Shown piece by piece: positions 17,110-27,843 of a stretch of DNA of 64,000 bases (within the stretch, counting starts at the first letter, position 1; every line of letters begins with the position of its first letter). The position numbers and the translations under genes were made by a program. Origin of the DNA: Granulicella sp. (GTDB lineage: Bacteria > Acidobacteriota > Terriglobia > Terriglobales > Acidobacteriaceae); assembly GCA_025408425.1 (NCBI GenBank), contig JANXYX010000005.1:57652-121651 (forward strand). Reading direction: 5' to 3'. The notes under the pieces were generated by a model. That model was given only the letters and a program-made list of their open reading frames with translations, ran no database searches and was not told the DNA's origin.

Positions 17110-19467
17110 CTATCTGCGCTGAAACTCAGGCGATCCAATCAGCAGGCCCGCCATCCCAGCTGCCTGCTGATCAACAGCATTCGCCCTTGGCCTATCCTCT
17201 CGGACTACCATCGGCCCAACCGGCAGAGTCCCTGCCATCAACTCAGGATCAGTCACCCTAATCGCGAACTGCTTCTCGGCTTGTTGCTGCACCGTAGCAT
17301 CCCCAAACTGCTTCAGCACCGTCTCCCGCGTCCTGTCACTCACTGCCTGTCCCATCAACTGCCTCTCCAGCTTCTTCTCCTTCATTGCGGCCACCTGATC
17401 CACTCCTCCCGCTGTCCCCGACATCGACTGCATCGTAACGCCTTCTGACATCGCAGTCCCCACCAGCATCCGGGTCCAGTCTGTCCGCGTTCCCGCCAGC
17501 CGATTCCCACTCAGTACCAGTGCGAAATTCATCCGGCTAACCAGTGCGCCCGTACTCACCCACGGCTCCGACTTCCAGCTATATCCATTCGGCGTCTGCA
17601 TCCCATACAAGGGCATCCCCAGCCGTTCCAGAGATTGCACCAGCGGAGTCGCGTTCACCACCTCCGCATCGCTCGCCCGCACCGCCGATACCACGAACTC
17701 CAGTGGGGTCTTTACCTTCGCCCGGTAAACCTCCGGAGACCAGAACTCCGGCGAATTGAACATCGTCCGCAGCACCGTCTTAATGTCCCCTCCGCTCGCC
17801 ACAAACGACTTCGCCATCCGTTCCACCAGCGCAGGAGGCGGTGTATCACTCACAAACCGAACGGCCAGCTTGGTCGAAATAAACTCTGCCGTTGCCGGAC
17901 TGCTCGCCAGCATATGCAGAACCTCCAATCCCTCCTTCTCGCCATTCTCGCGAATCTTCACTCCCAGAACAGTCTTCGAACCCGGCTCATGCCGCCGCTC
18001 TTCAAAGCGATATTCGCCACCCCGAAACGGACGGTCGATCGTCCATCCCGTCAACACCTTCGCCACCTGGGTCACGTCCTGCTGCGTATACCCCTGACCG
18101 CACGCTGCACTCAACGCACTTGCCGGATGGTCCTGGCTCACTTCACACTGCACTCCAACCGTATGCAACTCCATCAACTCACGCGCATAGTTCTCATTCA
18201 GTCCGCGATCCTTCAACGCCTGCTTCACCTGCGGATTCTTCGCAAACTGTGCAAACCTCCCACCATTCCTCGCCGCCTGCGAGTCAGGCCCAACACTCTG
18301 CCAGTTGTCCAGATACATCAGCATCGCCGGACTCTTCGCCGTCGCCACCAGCAAGTCTTCAAACCTGCCCAACGCATGCGGCCTCACCACATCCCGCTCA
18401 AACGCCGGCAGTAGATAAGGTTCATTTGCGTTCTTCCTCACGTACACATTGAAGTGGTTCAGCCAGAAGTCCGTCATCACCACTTCCAACTGCCGCTCGC
18501 TGTAGATATCCCGCAGTAGCCGCGTCTGCAGCAACTCCGCTCCAATCAGTCTCGGCGACCCCTGCAACGCCGCAATTGTCTCCTTCTGGAGCGGACTCAA
18601 CCCCACCCCTGCAGCCGCCAGTTCACTCCGGCTCAAACTCCTTCGAAAATTAACGAGCTCCGAAGGCTGCATTGCGAGTATCCGTTTCACCCTTTCATCC
18701 GGCGGCAAATTCAGAATCTTCACCGTTTCCAGACCCGAATAAAACCGTTCCTCATGCGTCGCCGTCGCCGCTGTAGCAGAATCAGCCCCATCACCCAGAA
18801 TCGCCATCTTACCCGCCCCCAGCGCCATCGAATCATCGTCAACCTTCTGCTTCGCCACGCCGTCAACAAGGAAATCTATGCGGCTCTTCCCTTTCTTCGC
18901 TGGCATCACCTCGCTCGCCGTCATCGAGTTCGTTGCAGCATCCTCACCCGCGGCAGCCGCATCGGCGGCCTCCTGCTTCATCTTCGCCGCCTTGTAGAAG
19001 GCAATCTGATCCGCATAGATCGCATGCTCCACAGGGTCCCTCGGCAACGCTGCGTTCGTCCGAATCATCTCGCGCAAAACCTGCGGACTGGGGTACCGCT
19101 CCATCAACTCTGCCTGCTGCATCTTCATCGCCGGAAACATCACTAGCCGCACATCCAGCGCAGAGTCATCAATAGCCGCAGGATTCAACTGCCGCTCAAA
19201 CCATCGCTGCAATCCCATCGCCTGCACAGCTTCCACATCCCCCGGCTTCGGCCCAAACGTCAGCCGGTTCAAGGCATGAAGCACCCGCTGTTCACCCTCA
19301 ATCTGCACAGCGTCGACCACCCTTGGCTTCTTACCAGCCATCCCCTCCGCCAGCAGAGGCTGCTCCACCAGCACAATGCACAACCCCGCCGCCACCACCC
19401 CGCGCAGAGAACCCATACAAATATCGCCGCAAACTTGCAGAAGCTTATATCCCAGCCCAAACTTCAT
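17110..19467 (-). CDS. DUF1800 family exported protein
   Basis: 785 residues from the ATG at 19467, which has GGAGGA eight bases upstream. Earlier in-frame codons to 19530 lack a ribosome site. The N-terminal hydrophobic segment (about 22-40) looks like a signal peptide. DUF1800 hallmarks are HALNRLTFGPKPGDVEAVQ, TDFWLNHFNVYVRK and NENYARELMELHTVG. There is a low-complexity insert (about 165-240) before the conserved core. The function of the family is unknown. It occurs paired with Tat-exported DUF1501 proteins, often in bacteria with complex envelopes or polymer-degrading lifestyles. Confidence 0.92.
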   Translation of the reverse strand: MKFGLGYKLLQVCGDICMGSLRGVVAAGLCIVLVEQPLLAEGMAGKKPRVVDAVQIEGEQRVLHALNRLTFGPKPGDVEAVQAMGLQRWFERQLNPAAIDDSALDVRLVMFPAMKMQQAELMERYPSPQVLREMIRTNAALPRDPVEHAIYADQIAFYKAAKMKQEAADAAAAGEDAATNSMTASEVMPAKKGKSRIDFLVDGVAKQKVDDDSMALGAGKMAILGDGADSATAATATHEERFYSGLETVKILNLPPDERVKRILAMQPSELVNFRRSLSRSELAAAGVGLSPLQKETIAALQGSPRLIGAELLQTRLLRDIYSERQLEVVMTDFWLNHFNVYVRKNANEPYLLPAFERDVVRPHALGRFEDLLVATAKSPAMLMYLDNWQSVGPDSQAARNGGRFAQFAKNPQVKQALKDRGLNENYARELMELHTVGVQCEVSQDHPASALSAACGQGYTQQDVTQVAKVLTGWTIDRPFRGGEYRFEERRHEPGSKTVLGVKIRENGEKEGLEVLHMLASSPATAEFISTKLAVRFVSDTPPPALVERMAKSFVASGGDIKTVLRTMFNSPEFWSPEVYRAKVKTPLEFVVSAVRASDAEVVNATPLVQSLERLGMPLYGMQTPNGYSWKSEPWVSTGALVSRMNFALVLSGNRLAGTRTDWTRMLVGTAMSEGVTMQSMSGTAGGVDQVAAMKEKKLERQLMGQAVSDRTRETVLKQFGDATVQQQAEKQFAIRVTDPELMAGTLPVGPMVVREDRPRANAVDQQAAGMAGLLIGSPEFQRR

Positions 19468-19631
19468 GACGAGTCCTCCACCGGTTCCGTCGCATCCTGC
19501 GCCATCGCGGCCAGACAGATCCAGACACACTCAACCCCTCAAACCCCCACCAGTCGGCTGAGTTGCGCTCGCCACCCAATTCACTGGAACAATCCCGAAG
19601 GCCCCTCATCGGGCGCCTAATAGCACTCTCC

Positions 19632-21824
19632 CTAGAAAGCAGCCAACTCTGCCATCGCCCGATACAAATCCTCAGGCTGTGGCAGAATCACGTCCTCCAG
19701 CAGCGGCTGATAAGCCACGAACGTATCCATCGCCGCCACCCGCTTCACCGGAGCATCCAGATCATGGAACAGTTCATCCGCGATCCGTGCTGCAATCTCT
19801 GCTCCATACCCCCAGCTCAGCATGTCCTCATGCGCAATAATCACGCGATTCGTCTTCCGCACCGACTCTGCAATCGTCTCCCAGTCGTAGGGCGCAAGAC
19901 ACCGCAGATCGATCAACTCCACATCCACGCCCGTCTCCCGATGCAACTTCTGCGCCGCCTGCAAAGCCCGCGGCACAACAGCCCCATACGTCACCACGGT
20001 CAAGTCCTTACCCGGCCGCACAATCTTTGCCTTCCCAAAGGGTATGCAGTAATCCGGTCCAGGATAGGCTGCACGTCCAAACGTCTCGCGGTACAGCCGC
20101 TTATGCTCCAGAAACAGCACCGGATCATCACACCGGATCGCCGTACGCAGCAGACCCAGCGCATCGAGCGCGTTCGAAGGCATCACCACCCGTACGCCCG
20201 GAGTGTGCGTAAAAATGCTCTCGCCCGACTGCGAGTGATAGATCGATCCCCCCGTCAAATAACCGCCAATTGGCACCCGTATCACCAGGGGACAGTTGAA
20301 CCCGCCATTCGAACGCCACCGAATCAGCGCCAGTTCATTCCTCATCTGGTGCATCGCCGGCCAGATATAGTCGAAAAACTGTATCTCCACCACCGGCTTC
20401 AATCCGCGCACCGCCATGCCGATCGCCCGCCCTACAATATTCGCCTCGGCCAGCGGCGAGTTCCACACGCGGTCACTCCCAAACTCCGTCTGCAGCCCCG
20501 CAGTCAGCTTGAAGACGCCACCCTTGCCCTTGAACTCTCCTTCTTTCAAACCATGGTCGCGGGTCGCATCGGCAACATCCTCGCCAAACACCACAATCCG
20601 CTCATCACGCCGCATCTCGTCCCGCAGGCAGGTGTTGATCAGGTCCGCCATCGTCCGCTCGGACGGGTCCGCAGTCACCTCTGGATCCGTTGCGAAACGC
20701 TCATCCGTAGGTTTCAAATCCTCCGAGTACAGATGCCGCAGAATTGCCTCGTGCGTAGCCGCCGGTAGCACTGCATGCACCGCACGATCCGCAGCCCGCT
20801 GCACCTCGTCATCCACCTGCCGCTCCAGCCGGTTGATTCCATCCGCGTCGAGAATCCCTTCACGCAGCAGCCACATCTGCATCCGCGAAATAGGGTCCCG
20901 CTTCGCATCAGCATCGATCTCAGACTTCGTCCGGTAAGCCCGTTCGTCATCGCTCAACGAGTGGGAGTACGGACGAATGACATGACCATGCACCAACGCT
21001 GGCCCATGCCCCGCGCGGCAGTAAGCCACGGCCTCCACCATCGCCTTGTAGCTCGCAATCGGGTCGGTCCCATCAATCTCAGCAAAGTGAAAGTTCGGAA
21101 AATTCGCGATCAACCTTGAAATATTCCCACCCGGAGTATTTGCCTCCACTGGCGTCGAAATCGCGTACCCGTTGTCCTCCACCACATAAACCACCGGCAG
21201 CTTTCCGTTACTCGCCGTATTCAGCGACTCCCAGAACTCCCCCTGGCTCGTCGAACCCTCGCCAATCGAGACGTAAACCACCTCGTCTCCATGGAACTTC
21301 ACGTCCTTGAACTCGCGGTAATCTCCCTCGTGCTTCGCCGCAGACTCCGGGTGCCGCGAAAAATATCTCCCCGCCTCCGCACACCCAATCGCATGCAGGC
21401 ACTGCGTAGCCGTCGCCGAACTCGGCGTCACAATATTCAATTTCTTGCTCGTCCAGTGCGAAGGCATCTGCCGCCCGCCACTCGCCGGATCATCAGCGGC
21501 TCCCACGGCCTGCAGCATCTGGTCTTCCACCGTATTGCCCAGAGCCAGGCAGAGCGCCCTGTCGCGATAGTACGGAAAGAACCAGTCATACCCTGGACGC
21601 ATCGCCATACCCGCCGCCACCAGCAGCGCTTCATGCCCTGCGCACGAAATCTGAAAGAAGATCTTCTGCTGCCGCTTCAGAACGATCTCGCGATCATCCG
21701 CACGTCGCGACAGGTACATCAGTCGATAAAACTCGATCAGCCGCTCAGGCGTCAGCAATGCTACTGCTTCCTCGTTCTTGGAAGGCTGACGTACTGCAAC
21801 GCTATTTTCAGTCCTACGACCCAT
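19632..21824 (-). CDS. Fused E1 alpha-beta thiamine-dependent 2-oxoacid dehydrogenase (branched-chain type)
   Basis: 730 residues joining E1-alpha (about 25-350) and E1-beta (about 385-730) in one chain. The alpha half has the thiamine diphosphate motif [16 protein letters not shown]...[10 protein letters not shown] and the phosphorylation-loop-like [14 protein letters not shown]. The beta half has [34 protein letters not shown] and the C-terminal [20 protein letters not shown]. The likely substrate is a branched-chain 2-oxoacid or pyruvate, feeding an E2 not present here. The ATG at 21824 fits GAGG better than the GTG two codons earlier. The fusion is seen in several bacterial phyla. Confidence 0.92.
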   Translation of the reverse strand: MGRRTENSVAVRQPSKNEEAVALLTPERLIEFYRLMYLSRRADDREIVLKRQQKIFFQISCAGHEALLVAAGMAMRPGYDWFFPYYRDRALCLALGNTVEDQMLQAVGAADDPASGGRQMPSHWTSKKLNIVTPSSATATQCLHAIGCAEAGRYFSRHPESAAKHEGDYREFKDVKFHGDEVVYVSIGEGSTSQGEFWESLNTASNGKLPVVYVVEDNGYAISTPVEANTPGGNISRLIANFPNFHFAEIDGTDPIASYKAMVEAVAYCRAGHGPALVHGHVIRPYSHSLSDDERAYRTKSEIDADAKRDPISRMQMWLLREGILDADGINRLERQVDDEVQRAADRAVHAVLPAATHEAILRHLYSEDLKPTDERFATDPEVTADPSERTMADLINTCLRDEMRRDERIVVFGEDVADATRDHGLKEGEFKGKGGVFKLTAGLQTEFGSDRVWNSPLAEANIVGRAIGMAVRGLKPVVEIQFFDYIWPAMHQMRNELALIRWRSNGGFNCPLVIRVPIGGYLTGGSIYHSQSGESIFTHTPGVRVVMPSNALDALGLLRTAIRCDDPVLFLEHKRLYRETFGRAAYPGPDYCIPFGKAKIVRPGKDLTVVTYGAVVPRALQAAQKLHRETGVDVELIDLRCLAPYDWETIAESVRKTNRVIIAHEDMLSWGYGAEIAARIADELFHDLDAPVKRVAAMDTFVAYQPLLEDVILPQPEDLYRAMAELAAF

Positions 21825-21963
21825 ACGCACGTCCTCTGCCGGTCAACAAGCTACATCGAAGTCGATTGTACTGGCATCAGAACCCAAATTGCGCGCCAGA
21901 CTCGCATCGCCATCTCCTTCAGACTCCACTAGTTCAATAAGCCCAAAAAACCACGCAAACAGC

Positions 21964-21990
21964 AAAAATGGGCGACCAGAATAGTCGCCC
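21964..21990 (-). terminator. Intrinsic terminator of hppA
   Basis: On the minus strand GGGCGAC-loop-GTCGCCC (21970-21990, 7-base loop) is followed by ATTTTTGC, 24 bp after the hppA stop. It is a convincing Rho-independent terminator, so the downstream E1 gene needs its own promoter in 21825-21963. Confidence 0.8.
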
Positions 21991-22013
21991 GTCTCTACCT
22001 GCAAATCAGCGAC

Positions 22014-24323
22014 CTACACAAACAACGGAGCGAGCACCAGCGTGATCGTAGCCAGCAGCTTGATCAGCACATGCAGACTTGGTCCAGCGGTGTCCTTGAA
22101 CGGATCGCCAACCGTATCGCCTACCACGGCAGCCTTATGTGCCTCGCTCTTTTTACCGCCATACTGTCCGGTCTCAATAAACTTCTTGGCATTGTCCCAG
22201 GCACCGCCGCCATTGTTCATCAGCATCGCCAGCAGCACGCCAGAGATCGTGCCCACCATCAGCAATCCAGCCACAGCCTCTGCTCCGGCAAGATTCACCG
22301 GAACCCCGCCAATCGCCGGCACCGGCAGAATCGTCCCCGGCGCATAAATCGCCGAAGCCGCCTGATAGCTCGCGCTGAAGTGCCGGAAGATCAGTCCAAC
22401 TGCCACCGGCAGCCCAACCGCCAGTAGACCCGGCAACACCATCTCCTTCAATGCGGCACCGGTCACGATGCTCACGCAGCGCGCATAGTCCGGCTTCGAA
22501 GTCCCCGCCATAATGCCCGGATTCTCGCGGAACTGCGCTCGCACATCCTGCACGACCATCTGCGCTGTCCGCCCCACTGCCTTGATCGCCAGCGAACTGA
22601 ACAGGTAGGTCAACATCGCACCCAGCAGCGCACCCACAAACACCGGCACCTGCGCCAGGTTGATATTGGTGAAGCTCCAGCCCGCCGGCATATAACCGCC
22701 AGCCTCTGCCACCTTCGCCGTAACAATCGTCTTGATCTCCTCCAGGTACGCCGAGAACAGCAGGAACGCAGCCAGCGAAGCCGAGCCGATCGCATAACCC
22801 TTCGTCAGAGCCTTCGTCGTATTCCCAGCCGAATCCAGTTTGTCCGTCCGCTCACGAATCCCGTCAGGTTGGTGCGACATCTCGATAATTCCGCCAGCGT
22901 TGTCGGTGATCGGCCCAAACGTATCCATCGCCAGAATGTACGCTGCGCACGACAGCATCCCCATCGTCGCAATCGCGGTTCCGTAGATACCCTTGGCGTA
23001 GTCGCTGATTCCGACCACATCCGCCAGTCCCCGTACACCACAGTAGTAGCTCAGCAGCAGCGCGGCAGAGATCACCACCACCGGAGCAGCCGGCGTCTCC
23101 ATGCCAACTGCCAGGCCGCTGATGATATTCGTCGCCGGGCCCGTCAGTGATGCCTCCGCAATCGACTGCACTGGCCGATAGCGCGACTCCGTGTAGTACT
23201 CCGTGATCCAGACAAACAGAAACGCCGTAGCCAGCCCGATCACGCCGCATCCCAGCAGCCACATCGGCTGTACCTGCGGTCCATTCAGCATCGCGTACAC
23301 CGCACCAGCAAACCCTGCCAGCGCCAGAGCCGAGGTCACATAGAAACCCTTGTTCAGCGCATGCATCGGGTCCTCATCCTCGCGCGTCTTCACCACAAAC
23401 ACGCCGACGACACTCGCAATCAGATTGATCGCATGAACGATCAACGGAAAGAGAATGCCTTTCACTCCGAACACCGGATACAACGCCGCGCCCAGAATCA
23501 TCGCGCCAACATTCTCAGCAGCCGTCGATTCAAACAGGTCAGCACCACGGCCAGCGCAGTCGCCAACATTGTCGCCCACCAGGTCCGCGATCACCGCTGG
23601 GTTGCGAGGATCATCTTCAGGAATCCCCGCCTCGACCTTGCCTACCAGGTCAGCACCTACGTCAGCAGCCTTCGTGTAGATACCGCCGCCAAGCTGCGCA
23701 AACAACGCTACCAGCGAAGCCCCAAACCCAAACCCGACCAGTTGATATGGCACAGCCTGAGGATTCTCAAGCCCGCCAAAGAACAGAAACAGCACGCCCA
23801 CGCCCAACAGGCTCAGCGCCACCACAACCAGACCCGTCACCGCCCCGCCCCGCAGCGCCATCTGCAGCGCTGCATTCAGACTGTTCCTTGCCGCGGCAGC
23901 TGTACGAATATTCGCGCGGATCGAGCAGTACATCCCCGTATACCCGGCCAGCGCCGAACACACCGCGCCCACCAGAAAACTCACCACCGTCTTCAGCGCA
24001 TACGGAGCGGTTCGAGGCGACAGGTGATACCCAAAGAACACGACGATCGCAAGCACCAACGCAATCGCTCCAATCGTCTGATACTGCCGCCGAAGAAACG
24101 CCTCCGCACCCTCGCGAATCGCATTAGAAATAGCCTCCATCTCCACCGTACCCGTGTCCGCTGCAATCACAGACCGAGCCAGTAGGAACGCTGCCACCAA
24201 TGCAAGGATCCCAACTCCCAGTGCAATCCACAAGTACATCCGTCCATCATTGCCATCAACATACACAGGAGCGGCTGGTATCTGCTCCCGTACGGCCAAA
24301 GCCAAAAGGCTAATTACATCCAT
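22014..24323 (-). CDS. hppA: Membrane-bound proton-pumping pyrophosphatase (K+-independent type)
   Basis: Integral membrane enzyme that hydrolyses pyrophosphate and pumps protons. It has 769 residues from the ATG at 24323, with AGGAG six bases upstream. An in-frame ATG at 24404 gives a non-homologous tail. About 16 helices are expected. The pyrophosphate site is seen in DVGADLVGKVEAGIPEDDPR, VGDNVGDCAGRGADLFES, DNAGGIIEMS and GDTVGDPFKDTAGPS. The selectivity segment reads NTTKALTKGYAIGSASLAAF. A lysine at the first K position marks the potassium-independent class, whereas alanine is typical of the potassium-dependent class. Confidence 0.96.
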   Translation of the reverse strand: MDVISLLALAVREQIPAAPVYVDGNDGRMYLWIALGVGILALVAAFLLARSVIAADTGTVEMEAISNAIREGAEAFLRRQYQTIGAIALVLAIVVFFGYHLSPRTAPYALKTVVSFLVGAVCSALAGYTGMYCSIRANIRTAAAARNSLNAALQMALRGGAVTGLVVVALSLLGVGVLFLFFGGLENPQAVPYQLVGFGFGASLVALFAQLGGGIYTKAADVGADLVGKVEAGIPEDDPRNPAVIADLVGDNVGDCAGRGADLFESTAAENVGAMILGAALYPVFGVKGILFPLIVHAINLIASVVGVFVVKTREDEDPMHALNKGFYVTSALALAGFAGAVYAMLNGPQVQPMWLLGCGVIGLATAFLFVWITEYYTESRYRPVQSIAEASLTGPATNIISGLAVGMETPAAPVVVISAALLLSYYCGVRGLADVVGISDYAKGIYGTAIATMGMLSCAAYILAMDTFGPITDNAGGIIEMSHQPDGIRERTDKLDSAGNTTKALTKGYAIGSASLAAFLLFSAYLEEIKTIVTAKVAEAGGYMPAGWSFTNINLAQVPVFVGALLGAMLTYLFSSLAIKAVGRTAQMVVQDVRAQFRENPGIMAGTSKPDYARCVSIVTGAALKEMVLPGLLAVGLPVAVGLIFRHFSASYQAASAIYAPGTILPVPAIGGVPVNLAGAEAVAGLLMVGTISGVLLAMLMNNGGGAWDNAKKFIETGQYGGKKSEAHKAAVVGDTVGDPFKDTAGPSLHVLIKLLATITLVLAPLFV

Positions 24324-24536
24324 GCAAAAGTCTCCTGAGAATTGAAATTCTTGTCTTGCACCATTCAGGGCGCAATTAGAGCACGCGCCCTCAGACAGGG
24401 TCAATGCACGGTGCCGTGCGAGTCATAGCTCTTCTATCGATTGCAATCCAAAGTAACAGGCTCAGTAACACTTTTACCTCCCGCATATCTTGCCAGTCGC
24501 CGATGGACAATTCAGCCCACAACTCAAGGTGAGTCC

Positions 24537-26194
24537 ATGTACACCGCTTTAAACTCTCGTCAAACCCGCGTCTTTATCAGCAGGCGGATCATCTTGGTCA
24601 TCGCCAACCTCTTACTGACCCCACTCCCGCTCGCCGCGCAAATAGATGCGGACACCATCGTCCCGAACCGCTATCTCATCGTCTATCGCGACGCCACGAT
24701 TCCCGGGGACGCCGAGGCTCGCGCCCGCGCCGTCGGCGCCCAGATCCTGCAGCGTAATGATCGTTTCGGCCTCGCTGTCGTCAACAGCACCCTCCCTCCC
24801 CTGTCCCCAAGAAGCACTGCAGCCATCGTCGAGCAAGATGCCATAGTTCGCCATCACCTCGCCGCCCTCCCCGGCGTCGAATACGTACTCCACGACCGCA
24901 TCGTCTCCGCCAGCCACATCATCCTCCGCCCAGCCATCCACTCCACCTTCTCCGTCGTCATCGGCCCCATCCATCTTCATCCCATCGGTCCAACTCATGG
25001 CCCTTCTCAACCTGAACCGTCACCACCCCTCACTCCCCCGTTCGACACGTTCTACCAATCGTCCCAGGGCTGGGCTGTCCGCCAGGTCGGCGGCTACGGT
25101 AATGGTGTCCTTGGCGGTCCAACTCATGGCCCTTGGGATACCACCACAGGCAAAGGTGTTCGCATCGCCATTCTGGATAGCGGAATCGACTCCACTCATC
25201 CCGACCTCGCACCCAACCTCGCCCTCAATATCAGCGAAGTCGATCAGTCCCCTGTCACCGGACTTCCCAGCCCATGCGACGATGGCACTCCACAGGATCA
25301 GGAAGGCCACGGCACCTGGACCGCCTCCCTCGCTGCCGCAGCACTCGGTCCAGGTACCGGAGAGGTCATCGGCGTCGCCCCCGCCGCCACCCTGCTCAAC
25401 ATCAAGGTCCTCCAACGCATGCCAGCTACCATCGGAGGTTCCGCAACCCTCTCCGACCAGTGCACCGCGGGTCAGGCCAGCGGACTCCTTAGCTGGCTCA
25501 TCCAGGGCATCCAGGACGCCATGGCCAACCGTGCAGACATCATCTCCATGTCTCTTGGCACAGTCGTAGACCTCAACACCGGCGAAGGCGCTGGAATCAA
25601 AGTGGCCTTTGACCGCATCACCTCTGCGGCTGCCCAATCGGGCATAGTTCTTGTCGCAGCGGCAGGAAACGAGGGCTACGACCTCTCCAATCCACGCTTT
25701 GTCGAGCTTCCCGCGCAGGCTCGCGACGTCCTTGCCATCGTCGCCTCCACCAATCAGGATTGTGCTGAAAATCTGACCATCGGGGCCATCTGCGCCCCCG
25801 GCCCCTCGGCCCTCGCCTACTACAGTAACTACGGTGCCCCCTCAACGCCCTCGCAGCACCCGGTGGCAGCTATCCCGCAGGCGGCGACACCGCCGTAAGC
25901 GGCTGGATCCGTGGCGCCTGCAGCTCCGGTAAGCCCTCCACCACCGACGGCCTCCCTTCAAATCCCACACAAAGTTACGGCTGCTTCAACCTGGGACACG
26001 CCGCCTACGTGCAAGCCATGGGAACCAGCGCCGCAACTCCCCTCGCAGCCGGCGTAGCCGCACTCCTCCGCTCCGCCCACCCAGACTGGAGCCCCGCTAC
26101 CATCATCACAACTCTGCGATCTTCAGCCCTCACCTCTCCAACACTTCCCATGGGCCAGATCAGTGCAACCACGGCGCTATCTCAGCAGCATTGA
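24537..26194 (+). pseudogene. Subtilisin-like (S8) serine protease with a frameshift
   Basis: The first part (24537-25898) has a signal peptide, an inhibitor_I9-like N-terminal region and the catalytic Asp (ILDSGIDSTHPDLAP) and His (QEGHGTWTAS), then VAAAGNEGYD. It runs out of frame after YYSNYGAP and stops at 25898. In another frame the protein continues as LNALAAPGGSYPAGGDTA and reaches the catalytic Ser motif MGTSAATPLAAGVAALL, ending at 26194. Adding one C to the run of five at 25837-25841 restores a complete protease of about 552 residues. It is therefore a real one-base frameshift (pseudogene or phase-variable) or a sequencing error. Confidence 0.8.
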
Positions 26195-26230
26195 CCACTG
26201 ACATGGGCCTTTATCTTCTAGCCGTCACGC

Positions 26231-26629
26231 TCAGCCCTTCATGTGTTCCCTGACGCTCTTCGCCAACCTCTCGATCTCTTCCGCCTTTTTACCTGCTTCC
26301 ACAGATGTAGCGCTCGTCGCCGGCTTGTCCACTGCCTCCTTCAAGGCCGCCGCAAGAGCCAGCAATTTGTCCGCATCTCCCTGCAACCGCTTCTGCCGCT
26401 CAGAGTTTCGAGACCTTGTTTGCTGCGCCTCCATGCCCGGAGAAATGGTAATCACATTCGGGTCGTCCCGCCCGAAGGGGGGATTTCCAATGCCCGTTCG
26501 ATCCCCTGGAACCGTCGGCAGGGGTATTGTCTCAATCGGTGCCGGGCGACGCTGCTGCCCCCACCCGCCTACCCCCACTCCACACACCGCCCAAGCCGTC
26601 CCAATCAGTAGTAATCGTTGAATTTTCAT
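26231..26629 (-). CDS. Small exported protein of unknown function
   Basis: 132 residues from the ATG at 26629, the second of two tandem ATGs, with GGGAGG upstream. An N-terminal signal peptide (RLLLIGTAWAVCGVGVGGWG) is followed by a proline-rich linker with NPPFGRDDPNVITISPGME and a charged helical C-terminal half (about 75-130, KRLQGDADKLLALAAALKEA...KAEEIERLAKSVREHMKG) likely to form a coiled coil. I do not recognise a family. The gene converges with the broken protease and is divergent from mscS, with no visible functional link. Confidence 0.7.
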   Translation of the reverse strand: MKIQRLLLIGTAWAVCGVGVGGWGQQRRPAPIETIPLPTVPGDRTGIGNPPFGRDDPNVITISPGMEAQQTRSRNSERQKRLQGDADKLLALAAALKEAVDKPATSATSVEAGKKAEEIERLAKSVREHMKG

Positions 26630-26849
26630 CATTCCCTCCCGGTGCCAGGACCAACGTCCAGCGCTCGCCAAAAGGCTGTCATTTACAAGCCTGACGGGGT
26701 CATCATCCTCCATCCAGCTCCATTTCGCAAGCCCGCACCTCCTATGCCACATGGCAAATCCATGCCGCTATGCCTGATTCAATTGTTTTTGCATCCCAAC
26801 TAACGCATTCTGGATTCACTAGAACTTTCGAAAGTGAGATGCAGCCTTC

Positions 26850-27779
26850 ATGCTCAAGCTGGCCCCAGCCCAATCAGGCGATCCTATCTGGCAGATACTC
26901 TTACGCGACTGGCACGACGACATCGTCACCTTCCTGCGCGCCGATCTCCCTCGCCTTATCGCCATTCTGCTCCTCGCCGTCATCCTCCAGCGCCTCTGCA
27001 AGTTCTTCGTCAAACGAATGCTCCACCTCGCAGACCGTCAGGTTGGCAACTCCCAGCGCGCCTCCCAGCTCCGCACCATGGCAGCTATCATCCGCGCCAC
27101 CTCCTACAGCATCATCGGGTTCATTCTGCTGCTGCACATCCTCTCCGTCTTCAACATCAATCTCACTCCCCTTCTGGCCTCCGCCGGTGTCGTCGGAGTC
27201 GGCATCGGTCTCGGAGCTCAAAGTATCTTCAAGGACATGCTCAACGGCATCTTCATCCTCATCGAAGACCAGTACAACGTCGGCGAGGTAGTCAAAATCG
27301 CCGGGCTCCAGGGAACAGTTGAGAATCTAACCCTCCGCTGCACCACGCTCCGCGACGCCGACGGAACCGTCTACATCGTCCCCAACAGCCAGATTGCTAC
27401 CGTATCCAATCTCTCCCGAGACTTCTCCATCGCCTCGCTTCCCGTCAGCGTCGATGCCAGCGCAAATCCCGACCAGGTCATAGCCCTCCTCAAATCTCTC
27501 GCCACCGAAGTTCGCAACGATCCCGCCTTCAGACAGGTTGCCATCGACGAACCCGTCATCCTCGGCGTCGATAAAATCAATGGACGCGAAGTCATCTACC
27601 CCATCAACATCCGCGTCCGAGCCAACCAGAAAGATCCCGTCCTTCGCGAGTTGCGACGCCGCATCATCCTCGCCTTCGAAAAAAACGGAATCCCCCTCGG
27701 CAACGAATCCAGCCTGCTCATCATGCAGCAGCACCCCGACCCCACCGCCCCTCCAGCCCCCTCAACGCTTGGGGCCTGA
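26850..27779 (+). CDS. MscS-family small-conductance mechanosensitive channel
   Basis: 309 residues. Three predicted helices lie in the first 130 residues. The third has the MscS pore-helix and beta-domain signature: ASAGVVGVGIGLGAQSIFKD followed by MLNGIFILIEDQYNVGE. The C-terminal domain contains NSQIATVSNLSRD, typical of MscS. Role: relief of turgor on osmotic downshift. Only a weak ribosome site (GTGAGA) precedes the ATG. It is monocistronic and bounded by a bidirectional terminator. Confidence 0.94.
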   Translation: MLKLAPAQSGDPIWQILLRDWHDDIVTFLRADLPRLIAILLLAVILQRLCKFFVKRMLHLADRQVGNSQRASQLRTMAAIIRATSYSIIGFILLLHILSVFNINLTPLLASAGVVGVGIGLGAQSIFKDMLNGIFILIEDQYNVGEVVKIAGLQGTVENLTLRCTTLRDADGTVYIVPNSQIATVSNLSRDFSIASLPVSVDASANPDQVIALLKSLATEVRNDPAFRQVAIDEPVILGVDKINGREVIYPINIRVRANQKDPVLRELRRRIILAFEKNGIPLGNESSLLIMQQHPDPTAPPAPSTLGA

Positions 27780-27787
27780 CCCAAATA

Positions 27788-27820
27788 AAGCGAGCCTGGG
27801 GAATCTCCCCAGGCTCGCTT
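27788..27820. terminator. Bidirectional terminator between mscS and the DUF255 gene
   Basis: AAGCGAGCCTGGGGA (27788-27802) and TCCCCAGGCTCGCTT (27806-27820) form a perfect 15-bp stem with a 3-base loop, flanked by A-rich and T-rich bases. It serves both converging genes. Confidence 0.88.
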
Positions 27821-27843
27821 CATATACTGATTATTTCGTTACT

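Noticed and set aside
19563..20768. 401-codon plus-strand frame opposite the fused E1 gene
   Set aside because: Antisense to a strongly conserved enzyme, Arg/His/Pro-rich, no recognisable domain or ribosome site.
23361..24185. 274-codon plus-strand frame opposite hppA
   Set aside because: Shadow frame with Arg/His-rich composition and no family resemblance.
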